A stretch of DNA of 64,000 nucleotides from Halocynthiibacter styelae (GCF_016123485.1 NZ_JADCKQ010000004.1:186001-250000); one strand, 5' to 3'. Positions 36,111 through 45,282 are shown, counted from the stretch's first letter. Made by a program: numbers and translations. The notes: generated by a model not told the origin, from the sequence alone.

Positions 36111-36398
36111 ATGCTAGATAATCGACCATTTACGCCTGAAACTCTTGCCGCAAGGTGGGACTGTTCAGCAGAAACAATTCGCGCCATGATAAGAGATGGC
36201 AAACTAAATGCCTTTCGGGTAGGACGCATGATGCGCATCGCTCAGGCAACAGTGGAGCAATTCGAATGCACGACTTCAGGATCGGACGCCTCAAAGGACG
36301 CTTTGTCGTCATGTGGAACGACAGCGACGGAAAACGTCGCCGCTATCGTCTTGCGGCACACAACGCCAAGGAGGCAGAGCGCGAAGCCCGCGACATAG
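36111..36398 (+). CDS. Excisionase-like helix-turn-helix protein
   Basis: 95 residues with AGGAGG eleven bases upstream. The N-terminal 50 residues are a MerR/Xis-type winged helix (FTPETLAARWDCSAETIRAMI, then DGKLNAFRVGRMMRI). It overlaps the integrase gene by 133 bases in another frame, as expected for a recombination directionality factor next to its integrase. The C-terminal tail is low in complexity and may be non-essential. Confidence 0.72.
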   Translation: MLDNRPFTPETLAARWDCSAETIRAMIRDGKLNAFRVGRMMRIAQATVEQFECTTSGSDASKDALSSCGTTATENVAAIVLRHTTPRRQSAKPAT

Positions 36399-37294
36399 CC
36401 CTGAAGGTTTCAGCCCCGTCCAAGGGAATGACGGTTGCCCAGATTTGGAATGCGTATCAGATCGAAATGGGAGAACGACGCCAGGCGGCAAAGCTGGCCC
36501 AGACTGGAAAGAATGTTTTGCCTGTCCTTGGGCATTTTGCAGCTGACCAAATCACCAAAGCGGATTGCCTGCACTATATTGAAAGCCGCCGGACAGCGGG
36601 CCGCAAGGACGCCACGATCAGAACTGAACTTGGCTGCCTTCGCGCCAGCCTGCTTTGGGCGGCTAAAAACAACCTGATTTCAAAGGCCCCGGTTATCGAA
36701 CTGCCACCCGTGCCAGCCCCACGGGACAGATACCTTTCACGCAATGAGGTTTCAGATCTTCTGAACGCTGCCAATGATCCACATATTCGGCTTGCGATCC
36801 TGCTGATGATAACCACGGCAGGGCGCATCGGCGCCATTCTGGAACTGACATGGGATCGTGTCGATCTGGACCGGCGCATTCTCAAGCTGGCGACGAATGA
36901 TATTGGGCCGCGCAAAGGCCGCGCCACAGTCCCGATCAACAACACCCTGTTTGCAGCCCTGTCGGTTGCCCGCAAAGGTGCGTTGTCAAACTATGTTGTG
37001 GAATGGGGAGGCCGCAAGGTTGGCTCAATCAAGAAGGGCTTTAATGCGGCAGTTGACCGGGCCGAGATTGACCATTGCACCCCGCATGACCTCAGAAGGA
37101 CCGCAGGGCGGTTAATGGTTGAGGATGGTGTACCAATTGAGGAGGTCGCGCAGTATCTGGGACACAGCAATCCAGCAATCACGCGATCCACTTACGCGCA
37201 GTTCAGCCCCACTTACCTGCGCACGGCGGCGGGTTCACTGGAACTGAACGCACCTGTTTTGGTTCAACGAACCAGAGGGAAAACCCTTAAGTGA
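36266..37294 (+). CDS. int: Tyrosine-type site-specific integrase
   Basis: 342 residues from MHDFRIGRLKGRF (start inside the excisionase gene). N-terminal arm- and core-binding parts (to about 155), then the catalytic domain with R187 (TTAGRIGAILELTW), H274-x-x-R277 (HDLRRTAG), H300 (LGHSNPAITR) and the nucleophile Y310 (STYAQF). It ends 20 bases before the tRNA-Arg 3' end, so it should catalyse integration into that tRNA. Confidence 0.93.
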   Translation: MHDFRIGRLKGRFVVMWNDSDGKRRRYRLAAHNAKEAEREARDIALKVSAPSKGMTVAQIWNAYQIEMGERRQAAKLAQTGKNVLPVLGHFAADQITKADCLHYIESRRTAGRKDATIRTELGCLRASLLWAAKNNLISKAPVIELPPVPAPRDRYLSRNEVSDLLNAANDPHIRLAILLMITTAGRIGAILELTWDRVDLDRRILKLATNDIGPRKGRATVPINNTLFAALSVARKGALSNYVVEWGGRKVGSIKKGFNAAVDRAEIDHCTPHDLRRTAGRLMVEDGVPIEEVAQYLGHSNPAITRSTYAQFSPTYLRTAAGSLELNAPVLVQRTRGKTLK

Positions 37295-37314
37295 CCTGTA
37301 AGTTATTGATTTTA

Positions 37315-37391
37315 TGGCGACCCCGGCAGGGTTCGAACCTGCAACCTGCCCCTTAGGAGGGGGCTGCTCTATCCAGTTGAGCCACGGGGCC
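37315..37391 (-). tRNA. tRNA-Arg (anticodon CCT)
   Basis: 77 nt with encoded CCA. Acceptor GGCCCCG/CGGGGTC with discriminator G. Anticodon loop CTCCTAA between GCCCC and GGGGC gives CCT, reading AGG. T-arm GCAGG-TTCGAAC-CCTGC. It is the attachment gene of the element: 5' part outside, 3' part supplied by the right repeat. Confidence 0.95.
37317..37363. repeat. attR, 47-bp repeat within tRNA-Arg
   Basis: Perfect copy of 29827-29873. It restores the tRNA from anticodon loop to discriminator base. Similarity stops at once on both sides. Confidence 0.9.
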
Positions 37392-37551
37392 TGCAAAGAC
37401 CTTATGACGCAAAGCATGAAACTGCTTCAAGCCGAAATTTCACACAGATCCCCCACCTTGACGAGATGCCTGAAACTGCTACGATTTCTCTATCGTATAA
37501 AAGGTTCTTATTGGTGACTATTTTTCGACGCGCGTTTGTAGCCGTAATTTT

Positions 37552-37809
37552 CTGATATTTGTAAATCGGCTCATCCATCTTTCGGGAACCGAGACAATCC
37601 AACCTGGCGATGCCGGGTATTATTTCGGGGCACTGACTTCATCTGTGGTGAGACAGGGGTACTTCCTGGTCGCATCTCTGTTCTGGCTGGTGACCTTTGT
37701 CATATCAGCCGCGATCTGCCTGGCCTTTGAACCGCCCCACATCAAACGTCCCGGATTTATGATACTCGGTAGTCTTGCCGTTCTGCTTGCTCTTTCATTC
37801 ATGTTCTGA
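37552..37809 (+). CDS. Possible small membrane protein without a clear start
   Basis: A frame open from 37501 to a TGA at 37807-37809 encodes two membrane segments near its end (FLVASLFWLVTFVISAAICLA and MILGSLAVLLALSFMF pieces) joined by a short EPPHIKRPG loop. No ATG precedes them; candidates are CTG at 37552 or paired GTG at 37645. It may be a real small protein, or the truncated end of a gene cut when the neighbouring element arrived. The rest of the 37392-37858 gap shows nothing else. Confidence 0.35.
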   Translation: MIFVNRLIHLSGTETIQPGDAGYYFGALTSSVVRQGYFLVASLFWLVTFVISAAICLAFEPPHIKRPGFMILGSLAVLLALSFMF

Positions 37810-37858
37810 ACGCACAAGGCCGGGAATGCCCCGGCCCTGCGTAAGGTTCACCTGTCCA

Positions 37859-38713
37859 TCAGCCCGCCGGGCGCAGGCCCAGGATTTCGCGGGTCTGGGC
37901 GGGGGTTGCCACAGGGCGCTCATATTTCTCACAGAGATCTGCTGCACGTTTGATCAGCGCAGCGTTGCTTGGGGCAAGTGTCTGCTTATCAAGACGAATG
38001 TTATCCTCAAGGCCTGCACGGGTATGGCCACCTGCGGCAATCGCCCATTCATTCACAAGGACCTGACCCGGGCCGACACCAGCTGCACACCAGGGTGCGC
38101 CAGGAGCGCGGGTTTCCATAGTGTGGCGATAGAAATCAAACACTTCCTTATCGACCGGCATGGCGTTTTTTACGCCCATCACGAACTGCACATAAAGCGT
38201 GCCAAACAGATTGCCTGCCTCGTGGTGACGGATGGCCTGTAGGATGTGGGACAGATCGAAGGCCTCAATTTCTGGCGTGATCTCATATTTCTGCATCTCG
38301 GACGACAGCCAGGTGATCAGATCCGGGGCGTTTTCATAAACACGGGTCGGAAAGTTGTTGGACCCAACAGACAAAGACGCCATATCAGGGCGCAAAGGCA
38401 ACATGCCGCCACGGTCTTTGCCCGCACCAGAACGGCCACCGGTTGAGAATTGGATCACAACACCCGGGCAGTGTTTTTCAAGGCCCTCTTTCAGGCGCGC
38501 AAAACGTTCCGGATCAGAACTTGGGGTGCCATCTTCATTGCGCACATGGGCGTGAATGATAGATGCGCCCGCTTCAACCGCCGCCTGGCTGCTTTCAACC
38601 TGTTCCGTCACGGTGATCGGCACAGCGGGGTTGTCAGCCTGGGTCGGGACAGACCCCGTAATCGCGCAGCACAGAATGCAGGGTTTGCCTGCGTGTTGAT
38701 TTGCCTCTGACAT
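37859..38713 (-). CDS. BKACE-family beta-keto acid cleavage enzyme (DUF849)
   Basis: 284 residues from the ATG at 38713 (MSEANQHAGK), preceded by GAGGGG at five bases. TIM-barrel enzyme with the family signature IIHAHVRNEDG (zinc-binding H-x-H), QFSTGG and a downstream EAFDLSHI segment. The family splits a beta-keto acid with acetyl-CoA into acetoacetate and a new CoA ester; substrates range from 3-keto-5-aminohexanoate to dehydrocarnitine. Its neighbour on the same strand is a CoA transferase, which fits CoA-ester metabolism. Exact substrate unknown. Confidence 0.87.
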   Translation of the reverse strand: MSEANQHAGKPCILCCAITGSVPTQADNPAVPITVTEQVESSQAAVEAGASIIHAHVRNEDGTPSSDPERFARLKEGLEKHCPGVVIQFSTGGRSGAGKDRGGMLPLRPDMASLSVGSNNFPTRVYENAPDLITWLSSEMQKYEITPEIEAFDLSHILQAIRHHEAGNLFGTLYVQFVMGVKNAMPVDKEVFDFYRHTMETRAPGAPWCAAGVGPGQVLVNEWAIAAGGHTRAGLEDNIRLDKQTLAPSNAALIKRAADLCEKYERPVATPAQTREILGLRPAG

Positions 38714-38757
38714 GGGAACCCCTCGGTAAAATTGTTTCCCCAGCGTCATACCGTTGA

Positions 38758-39933
38758 TCAGGGGGCAGCTTCAAGCACCTTCCCGGTGATCAGTGTTTCA
38801 ATCTCAGCAGTAGAAAACCCCCAGTCCCCCAGTGCATGCGGGGCGTTTTTATTCGCCGTCACCGGTGGGGATGAGATCACACCCGGCGTTTCACTGAACC
38901 TTGGGGCGGGGGCAGGCTGGATGACATCATCAAGTGTTTCAAACAAGTTGCGGGCCTGGTTGTGTGGGGCACAGGCCGCTTCCGGCACAGAAAGCACTGG
39001 CGTCACGCAACCATCTGTGTCCTGAAACAGATCAACCCAATGCTGACGCGGCTGGCCTGCAAAGATGCCGGACAGCTTCGCGACACAGATCGCTTCATTC
39101 TCCGCCGTCGGGCGGGTCAGGTCGGGATCCGTCAGCAGATCAAGCCGTTCCAGCAGAACCTTGCGAAACGCGCCTTCAATCGCGCCGACAACCACATATT
39201 CTCCATCGGCGCAAATATAGGTCCGGTAAAAGTGCCGCCCGCCATCCAGCGGATTATTCCCGGCGCTGTAATCATGCTGCCCCATGGCATTCAGGCCGGA
39301 AAGAAGCGCAAAAAGGCTGGCAGATCCATCAACAATCGCCGCATCCACAACCTGCCCTGCCCCGCCTGCACGGGCCTGCATCACAGCCGCCAAAAGGCCC
39401 AGAACCATGAACATCGCCCCACCGCCCATGTCGCCCACCAGCGGCGGGATGCCCTGTGTGGCGGCACCATCGCGATTGAACAGCGACAAGGCACCAGACA
39501 GACCCAGATAGTTCATATCGTGCCCCGCCATTTGCGCCATAGGGCCACTCTGTCCCCAGCCTGTCATACGGACATAGGCGAGTTTCGGGTTGGCTTGCAG
39601 ACAGACATCAGGCCCAAGGCCCAGCTTTTCCATCGTGCCGGGGCGATAAGCTTCGATCACAGCATCGGCCTCAGATATCAGACGCAGAACCGTGGAGCGG
39701 CCCTCTTCTGATTTCAGATCCAGCCGGATCAGATCACGGGACCGGTTACAGACCGATGCCGCATCCATAGCAGACAGATCCAGCCCATCCGCAAGTGCCG
39801 GATACCCACCCGGGCGGTCAATACGGATGATCTGCGCACCCAGGTCCGCCAGCAGCATCGCCCCATAAGGCGCGGGGCCGATCCCTGCGAATTCAACGAT
39901 TTTCAGGTGGGTTAGCGGGCCTTGTCGTTTCAT
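38758..39933 (-). CDS. CaiB/BaiF family CoA-transferase (alpha-methylacyl-CoA racemase-like)
   Basis: 391 residues from MKRQGPLTHLKIVEFAGIGP. Family III CoA-transferase fold: GPAPYGAMLLADLGAQIIRIDRP, then the EGRSTVLRLISEADAVIEAYRPG region, RMTGWGQSGP and GHDMNYL, the last characteristic of the racemase branch (AMACR). It either epimerises 2-methylacyl-CoA or transfers CoA between acids. Forty-five bases upstream of the BKACE gene on the same strand, so probably one operon with the serine hydrolase before it. Confidence 0.87.
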   Translation of the reverse strand: MKRQGPLTHLKIVEFAGIGPAPYGAMLLADLGAQIIRIDRPGGYPALADGLDLSAMDAASVCNRSRDLIRLDLKSEEGRSTVLRLISEADAVIEAYRPGTMEKLGLGPDVCLQANPKLAYVRMTGWGQSGPMAQMAGHDMNYLGLSGALSLFNRDGAATQGIPPLVGDMGGGAMFMVLGLLAAVMQARAGGAGQVVDAAIVDGSASLFALLSGLNAMGQHDYSAGNNPLDGGRHFYRTYICADGEYVVVGAIEGAFRKVLLERLDLLTDPDLTRPTAENEAICVAKLSGIFAGQPRQHWVDLFQDTDGCVTPVLSVPEAACAPHNQARNLFETLDDVIQPAPAPRFSETPGVISSPPVTANKNAPHALGDWGFSTAEIETLITGKVLEAAP

Positions 39934-39943
39934 GATCTGTGCC

Positions 39944-41110
39944 TCAGTCCAGAGAAGCCGTAATTTCACGGAAAATCGCAACGTTCTGTTCCGCCACGCC
40001 GTCCTGCCGGAACTTCCGATCCGCGGCATTCGTGGCGATCACAACGTCTTTTGCAGTGTTGATATAGATGTACTGCCCATAGACGCCCCGCGCCATGTAT
40101 TCACCTGGCTGTGCCCCCACGGGCACCCACCACTGGAAACCATAACCGATTTCACCCGGCGCAGTCGGGGCCGAAGGTGCGGTCGATGCCGCAATCCATT
40201 CCGCAGGCACAATCTGTTCACCCTTCCAGCTACCGCCATTCGCAAACATCAGACCAAAGCGCGCATAATCCCGCGTTGGCATGTTGAGACCACCCAGAAC
40301 GAAGCTCGTCCCATCCCCATCCGTTAGATAATACGGCGTGCTTTGGAAGCCCAGCGGCGCGATGATCTTCTCGCTTAACAGATCCGGGATCTCACGCCCG
40401 CTCGCCCCACGGATGACCATGCCGATCACATGGGTATCAATCGAAACATATTGCCAGATCTCGCCCGGTGAATGTTCCTGAACTTCCAGACCAGCCGCAA
40501 AATCATCAAGCGACCCGCCCAGCGCGATCTCGCGGCCCATTTTGTTAATATCAGAGAAAAACGCAAGGTAGTCTTCATCAAACTGCACACCCGACGCCAT
40601 GTTCAGGACATTGCGGATCGTCGCCCCTTCATAGGCTGTGCCAGCCAGCGTTGGCACATATTGCGTCACCGGCACATCAAGATCCGGAATTGTGCCATCA
40701 TGATGCAGGATGCCAATCAACGCAGAAAGAAAGCTTTTCGCCACGGACCAGGAAACGCGCATATCATCGGAACTTGTGCCCAGGAAATAGGCTTCTGACC
40801 GGATTTCCCCGCCCTTCATCACCAGAAGGGCTGTGACACTGCGTTCCTCAATCCATGGTGCGACAGAAGGCGGAAGAACCATATCAGCCCCGACAGGCAG
40901 GTCTGACACCGACCCATCACCACGCGCAACATCACGCGCCAGAAAAGCCGCATCCATATGGCTAAAATTCTGTACGATCCGGTCCTCGCTAAACAAGGTC
41001 AGCACTGCGTTCAGCCGCACCAGTTCCTCGCGTTTCCAGATGCCCAGAACCACCGTAATGACAGCCAGAACAAGGATAATCTTCAGGATCATTTTCAGAA
41101 TACGTTTCAT
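39944..41110 (-). CDS. Serine hydrolase, beta-lactamase (class C) fold
   Basis: 388 residues from MKRILKMILKIILVLAV, with AGGGGAG nine bases upstream. One N-terminal membrane anchor (about 5-23) places it in the periplasm. Catalytic SxxK is SVAK in WSVAKSFLSALIG, and the YxN-like part is near YVSIDTHVIG. Family members act as esterases or D-peptidases; beta-lactam resistance is not implied. The stop lies ten bases before the CoA-transferase start. Confidence 0.85.
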   Translation of the reverse strand: MKRILKMILKIILVLAVITVVLGIWKREELVRLNAVLTLFSEDRIVQNFSHMDAAFLARDVARGDGSVSDLPVGADMVLPPSVAPWIEERSVTALLVMKGGEIRSEAYFLGTSSDDMRVSWSVAKSFLSALIGILHHDGTIPDLDVPVTQYVPTLAGTAYEGATIRNVLNMASGVQFDEDYLAFFSDINKMGREIALGGSLDDFAAGLEVQEHSPGEIWQYVSIDTHVIGMVIRGASGREIPDLLSEKIIAPLGFQSTPYYLTDGDGTSFVLGGLNMPTRDYARFGLMFANGGSWKGEQIVPAEWIAASTAPSAPTAPGEIGYGFQWWVPVGAQPGEYMARGVYGQYIYINTAKDVVIATNAADRKFRQDGVAEQNVAIFREITASLD

Positions 41111-41172
41111 AGTGTCTCTCCCCTCAAGGGATGAGAACATGTCAGAGAGACGCTGGCAATTCTGACGCGGGG

Positions 41173-42219
41173 TCAGCTTTGTTCAGGCGCCCAGCGGATC
41201 CAGCGACCGTGGAAATCAATCCGTCCCAGAGGCACTTCAACCTCCCCCGGCCAGAACGTCAGAGTCAGCGCCGCCCCCTGCCCGGCCGGACCTGACAGAT
41301 CATCCGCCTCCATGGACAGACGTGCAAGTGGGGTGTCCGCCGTCGCACCCGCGTTGCGCATCGCCGTCAGGCAGCGGTCTTTTGTATCCTGCGGGAAATA
41401 TTGCCAGGCGACGGTGTGATAAACCAGATGCAACCGGCCCGGCGTGAGATCGGTCAGTTTCCCTTCCAGCCAGGCGCTTGCATCCCCGGCATCCACCCGG
41501 GTTTCAGCCGCCGACATGGCCGCACGGGTGCGCTCCATCCGGTCAGGCTGATCCGCCCAGAGGAACGCCATCAGGCGCAGGGCATCATCCGGATCAGAAG
41601 GGTCCAGCGGGTTCAGGTCAACACCCTGACGTGCGATCACTGTCGGTGCTTTACGGGGAAGAGCATCACCGTCCCAATCCGGCATCAGCGTCAGAGCGGG
41701 GTCCGCAGCCCCCACCTGCCCGCCCGGATGCTGCAGCGCATATTGATCCCAATGCAGGTTCAGCCCGCCGCTTGCGCCCAACTCGTAGGTTTCAACCGGC
41801 AACCCAAAACGCGCCTGCAGATAATGTCCGGCGGCGATCATCACGGCTGAACGGCGCACTTCATTGGTTTGCGGCGCGGTATTGATCCACTCATTCAGGA
41901 AATCTTCATGGGCCTGCAATGCCACCTGGATCGCGCTTTGTAATTGCTCATCTGACAGGGCTGCTGCCGGTGGGTAAACCGATGTCAATCCCCTATCCTT
42001 CCCCAGCAGAACAAGCGCGTGCAGCCCCCCGAGTACCCGCAAAGGCAATGACGCGCCGCCGGGGCCGATATCATCAGCCTCCCAGGACAAGAGACGGTCC
42101 GCAAGTGATGTACCCGGCGTGAAGCTTTCCGCCAGAACCTCCAGCACCCGCGCCGTAAAGGGTGACCCCAGTGACCGGTTGCTCTTGCTCTGGGCCAGGA
42201 AAGCCTCGCACAGCTTCAT
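41173..42219 (-). CDS. DUF2332 family protein
   Basis: 348 residues. It contains the DUF2332 marks: N-terminal [32 protein letters not shown], and the central [17 protein letters not shown], which resembles a SAM-type glycine loop. C-terminal [12 protein letters not shown] motif. Function unknown; a methyltransferase-like fold is possible. Start overlaps the pth stop by four bases, so the two are co-translated. Confidence 0.8.
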   Translation of the reverse strand: MKLCEAFLAQSKSNRSLGSPFTARVLEVLAESFTPGTSLADRLLSWEADDIGPGGASLPLRVLGGLHALVLLGKDRGLTSVYPPAAALSDEQLQSAIQVALQAHEDFLNEWINTAPQTNEVRRSAVMIAAGHYLQARFGLPVETYELGASGGLNLHWDQYALQHPGGQVGAADPALTLMPDWDGDALPRKAPTVIARQGVDLNPLDPSDPDDALRLMAFLWADQPDRMERTRAAMSAAETRVDAGDASAWLEGKLTDLTPGRLHLVYHTVAWQYFPQDTKDRCLTAMRNAGATADTPLARLSMEADDLSGPAGQGAALTLTFWPGEVEVPLGRIDFHGRWIRWAPEQS

Positions 42220-42896
42220 GAAAATTTATCCATAAGCTTTTGCAACGGATTGCGTGTGTCTTCCTCAACGGACCCGGGCTGCGCCGTAGCACCCTGTGGT
42301 GGTTTGGCTTTGGGTTCTTTCTTCATCGGCGGCTTCATACGAAGACCCACGGCGTTCATGAATTTCGCATTGTCGCCCTCAGCCAGATGCGCCGCGCCGT
42401 CTGAGCAGCCGCGCAGCAGATCATCCAACCAGACCTCATCCGCTTTGGCAAAATCATGCAGTACATACCCAGAGACACGGTCTTTATGTCCAGGATGCCC
42501 GATGCCCATACGAACACGACGATAGGCTTCAGTAATATGCTGATGCATGGAGCGCAGCCCATTGTGCCCCGCATGTCCGCCACCCTGTTTGACCTTCAGC
42601 TTGCCCGGTGCAAGATCCAGTTCATCGTGAAACACCGTCACATCCTCAGCCGTCAGCTTGTAAAAGCGCATGGCTTCCCCCACGGACTGCCCCGACAGGT
42701 TCATAAAGGTTTCAGGCTTCAGCAGAATCACCTTTTCACGGCCCAGACGCCCTTCGGACACCTGCCCCTGAAACTTACTGCGCCAGGGGGCAAACCCGTG
42801 ATCTGACGCGATCTCATCCAGCGCCATAAACCCGATATTATGACGATTGCGGGCGTATTTCATGCCGGGGTTACCAAGGCCAACAAACAGCTGCAT
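42216..42896 (-). CDS. pth: Peptidyl-tRNA hydrolase
   Basis: 226 residues from [20 protein letters not shown], with GGAGA just before the start; the longer frame upstream is rejected. Catalytic H20 in NRHNIGF, plus [14 protein letters not shown] and HDELDLAPG with the conserved aspartate, and [12 protein letters not shown]. It releases stalled peptidyl-tRNA. A C-terminal tail of about 35 residues rich in K, P and Q extends past the core. An eleven-unit CCGGTTTT repeat lies about 110 bases upstream. Confidence 0.95.
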   Translation of the reverse strand: MQLFVGLGNPGMKYARNRHNIGFMALDEIASDHGFAPWRSKFQGQVSEGRLGREKVILLKPETFMNLSGQSVGEAMRFYKLTAEDVTVFHDELDLAPGKLKVKQGGGHAGHNGLRSMHQHITEAYRRVRMGIGHPGHKDRVSGYVLHDFAKADEVWLDDLLRGCSDGAAHLAEGDNAKFMNAVGLRMKPPMKKEPKAKPPQGATAQPGSVEEDTRNPLQKLMDKFS

Positions 42897-43011
42897 TGCA
42901 TTCTCCTGTGTTGGCCCTGGTTCTATGCGGTTCACGCAGATTTGTCACGTGGCACAGGCACGATCTGGCTGAGCCCTGGGGAAACTGCGGCTCATAAGGA
43001 AAAAACCAATA

Positions 43012-43106
43012 TTCCGGTTTTCCGGTTTTCCGGTTTTCCGGTTTTCCGGTTTTCCGGTTTTCCGGTTTTCCGGTTTTCCGGTTTTCCGGTTTTCCGGTTT
43101 TCCGGT
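43012..43106. repeat. Tandem 8-bp repeat (CCGGTTTT)n
   Basis: CCGG occurs at 43014 and then every 8 bases to 43102 (12 CCGG, 11 full units), without a mismatch. It lies between pth and the oxygenase pseudogene. A minus-strand frame through it encodes a monotonous KPENRKTG pattern but has no gene context. Perfect units suggest recent slippage, so copy number probably varies. Confidence 0.95.
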
Positions 43107-43160
43107 GAAACCTGTCAGCAGAACGCGATCAGTCAAGCCCCATCCCACAATATAAACAGA

Positions 43161-44129
43161 TCACATATGTATCGTCCCCAGCTCCGGCGTATCTTCATCC
43201 GCTGTCTCATCAGGCCAGTTCGTGCGCCATGTTTCTGCGGACCAATGGCCCGTATGAACCTCCGGACGACTGAACCCTTCACGTGCCTCAACAAGTGGCT
43301 TCACCACCACATCATGACGCGGCACCATGAAGAAGGGGAAGGAAATGCGATCTTTGCCAGACCGGTTGATCACCCGATGCGGGGTCGACACCAGCTGCCC
43401 ACCGGACCAAAGCTCCAGCATATCACCGATATTGACTACGAAACCTCCCCCAGGGCAGGAAACTTCGTGCCAGCCGCCGCCTTTGCTGATCACCTCAAGT
43501 CCACCCACAGGGTCAGGTGAAATGATCGTCAGCGCGTCTGTGTCTTTATGGGGGTGAATACCAAAACCCTTTTCATCCGGGGCCTGGGGCGGGTAGTGCA
43601 GCATTGTCATATTGGTCATGGGCTTTTCAAACAGGGTAGTGATTGCACCAGAAGCCAACCCCAGGCTTTCCTCAATCGCCCCCAGCAGCGCTCCGCTGAC
43701 TCGGTCAAGTTCAGCCCAGTATTGCAACGTCAGCTCGCGCAGGCGCGGCAGCTCCTCCGGCCAAAGGTTCGGGCCATACAGCGGGCAGTCCGCAACCACA
43801 GGATCATCCGGGGCACATTCCCAATGCAGTTTAAACCCCTCATAGTTATCGGCCTTGCCCGTACCATCATTCGCAGTGAACAGTCCAAAGGGGATAAACC
43901 CGCGGTAGTTATCCCGCGTGATGGCACCCGTGAATTTACGCTCCTCCGGCAGGTCAAACAACGCTCGGATTTCTTCACGCAGCGCAGGCGCAAGATCGGG
44001 ATCCACGCCCGTGCCGCTGATCGACAAAAAGCCGATCTCACGGCAGGCGCGACCGATGTCGGCAACACATTCCGCGCGCCCGTCACCAGAAAACAGCGGG
44101 GCAATATCAATTATTGGGACCTAATCCAT
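43161..44129 (-). pseudogene. Isopenicillin-N-synthase-like 2-oxoglutarate/Fe(II) oxygenase with amber codon 3
   Basis: From the ATG at 44129, with AGGAGG seven bases upstream, the frame reads Met-Asp-TAG and then stays open for 319 more codons to 43161. Codons right after the stop (VPIIDIAPLFSGDG) are the normal start of this family, so a TTG-to-TAG change at codon 3 is likely. The rest is intact: HPHKDTDALTII (H-x-D), PHRVINRSGKDRISFPFF (distal histidine and the R-x-S 2-oxoglutarate site). Reinitiation at a TTG at 44027 would lose the first strands. Pseudogene, recoding or sequence error remain possible. Confidence 0.7.
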
Positions 44130-44263
44130 GGGGGTTCCTCCTCTTTCCCTCACGCTCGCGCATGGGCAAAATCCCGCCCTTCCGTTTGCGCCAGTAAAAG
44201 GTCGCATTTGTGTGAATTTACCTTTCCGCCGCGACAGGGTATCAGGCCGGAAAGGAGATTGCC

Positions 44264-44833
44264 GTGAAACATCTTATCCTGTTGATCAAACTGTCACTGC
44301 TGATGCTTGTCACCGCCTGTGGCGTGCAACCAGGCAGCAAGGACCCTGCTGATTTTGAGGCAGAGATCACAGCTCTGACGCAGGAAATCCTGGCAATGGA
44401 TGCTTCGGTTGATCCACAGGAAGCCGCGCGGGCAGCACGTATCTCTGTGGAATATCCGCTTCAGTTGCGTCGCGACTGGAATGTGACGGATCCCGCCATC
44501 ATCCACAACACAAAGGTAAATGCAGGCCTGCGTGACATGGGGTTGTGTTATCAATGGGCAGACGCGCTTCAGGCCCGCCTGGCGCAAGAGAACTTCCAGA
44601 CTCTGATCATGCATCGTGCGATTGCCAATGCGGATAATATCCGCCTGGAGCACAGCACCGTCATCCTGGGTGCCCAAGGTGAAACTCTGCAGGAAGGTAT
44701 CATCCTGGATCCCTGGCGCTATGGCGGCACGCTGTTTTGGGCGCCCCTATTGGAAGACACACGTTACGAGTGGATCGACCGGCAGGAGGTGTTTGAATAT
44801 AAGCGCCTGAACGGTCGCCTTCCCGGGGCCTGA
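44264..44833 (+). CDS. Hypothetical lipoprotein
   Basis: 189 residues from a GTG with AAGGAGA seven bases upstream. Signal peptide ending in lipobox LVTAC (cysteine about residue 19), so a membrane-anchored periplasmic protein. The mature part has an acidic helical start and a conserved-looking GLCYQWADALQARL and LEHSTVIL core with cysteine, histidine and aspartate spaced as in transglutaminase-like folds. No family is certain. It stands between two unrelated genes. Confidence 0.65.
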   Translation: MKHLILLIKLSLLMLVTACGVQPGSKDPADFEAEITALTQEILAMDASVDPQEAARAARISVEYPLQLRRDWNVTDPAIIHNTKVNAGLRDMGLCYQWADALQARLAQENFQTLIMHRAIANADNIRLEHSTVILGAQGETLQEGIILDPWRYGGTLFWAPLLEDTRYEWIDRQEVFEYKRLNGRLPGA

Positions 44834-44961
44834 ACAGGGGCCTGAATATTCGTCGCAGACAGGCTTTAGCGCGTGACATTCCCCCGACTGCAGTGCAGAT
44901 TGCGCCCGAAACAGCCAGCGATATGCCAGCGAATTTCGTGAAACATACGAAAGGACGCGAC

Positions 44962-45282
44962 ATGAGCTATATCGCAATGAACCGCTTTAAAATCCGCGAA
45001 GGTGCGGAAGCTGAGTTTGAAAATATCTGGAAAAGCCGCGAAGGCCGCCTGAAGGAAATGCAGGGCTTCCGTGAATTCCGTCTGCTTAAAGGCCCTGAGG
45101 GCGAGGATCACACGCTCTATTCCAGCCACGTCATCTGGGACAGCAAAGAAGACTTTGAAGCCTGGACGAAGTCCCAACAATTCCGCGACGCCCATAAAAA
45201 CGCAGGCAAACGCGAAGGTGTCTCCCCGATCATGGGGCATCCGCAGTTTGAAGGTTTTGAAACGGTTCTGAGCGAGAGCTGA
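44962..45282 (+). CDS. Antibiotic biosynthesis monooxygenase (ABM) domain protein, IsdG/HmoA-like
   Basis: 106 residues from MSYIAMNRFKIREGAE, with AAGGA eight bases upstream. Ferredoxin-like ABM fold: FKIREGAEAEFENIWKSRE, then MQGFREFRLLKGPEG and YSSHVIWDSKEDFEAW, with an HKNAGKRE segment in the position of the haem-ligand histidine. Similar proteins degrade haem or oxidise small quinones. No iron-uptake gene is adjacent, so the role is uncertain. Confidence 0.78.
   Translation: MSYIAMNRFKIREGAEAEFENIWKSREGRLKEMQGFREFRLLKGPEGEDHTLYSSHVIWDSKEDFEAWTKSQQFRDAHKNAGKREGVSPIMGHPQFEGFETVLSES

Larger units (their letters stand above)
29827..37363. mobile_element. 7.5-kb integrated phage-derived element in tRNA-Arg(CCT)
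   Basis: Bounded by perfect 47-bp direct repeats (29827-29873 and 37317-37363). The right copy is the 3' part of an intact tRNA-Arg. Inside, from the tRNA side: tyrosine integrase, excisionase, HNH nucleases, YqaJ exonuclease, ERF annealing protein, small phage-type proteins, then on the opposite strand overlapping spanin genes, then a zinc-ribbon gene and an AT-richer dioxygenase cargo gene. No terminase, portal, capsid, tail, repressor or endolysin is recognisable. It is either a heavily deleted prophage or a satellite-like element relying on a helper phage. A duplicated o-spanin fragment near the left end records a rearrangement. Confidence 0.85.

Noticed and set aside
43012-43106. CRISPR-like array
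   Set aside because: The repeat unit is 8 bases with no spacers, so it is a simple tandem repeat.
42945-43148. Minus-strand frame with repeating KPENRKTG
   Set aside because: It arises from translating the CCGGTTTT tandem repeat; no ribosome site, family or neighbour supports it.
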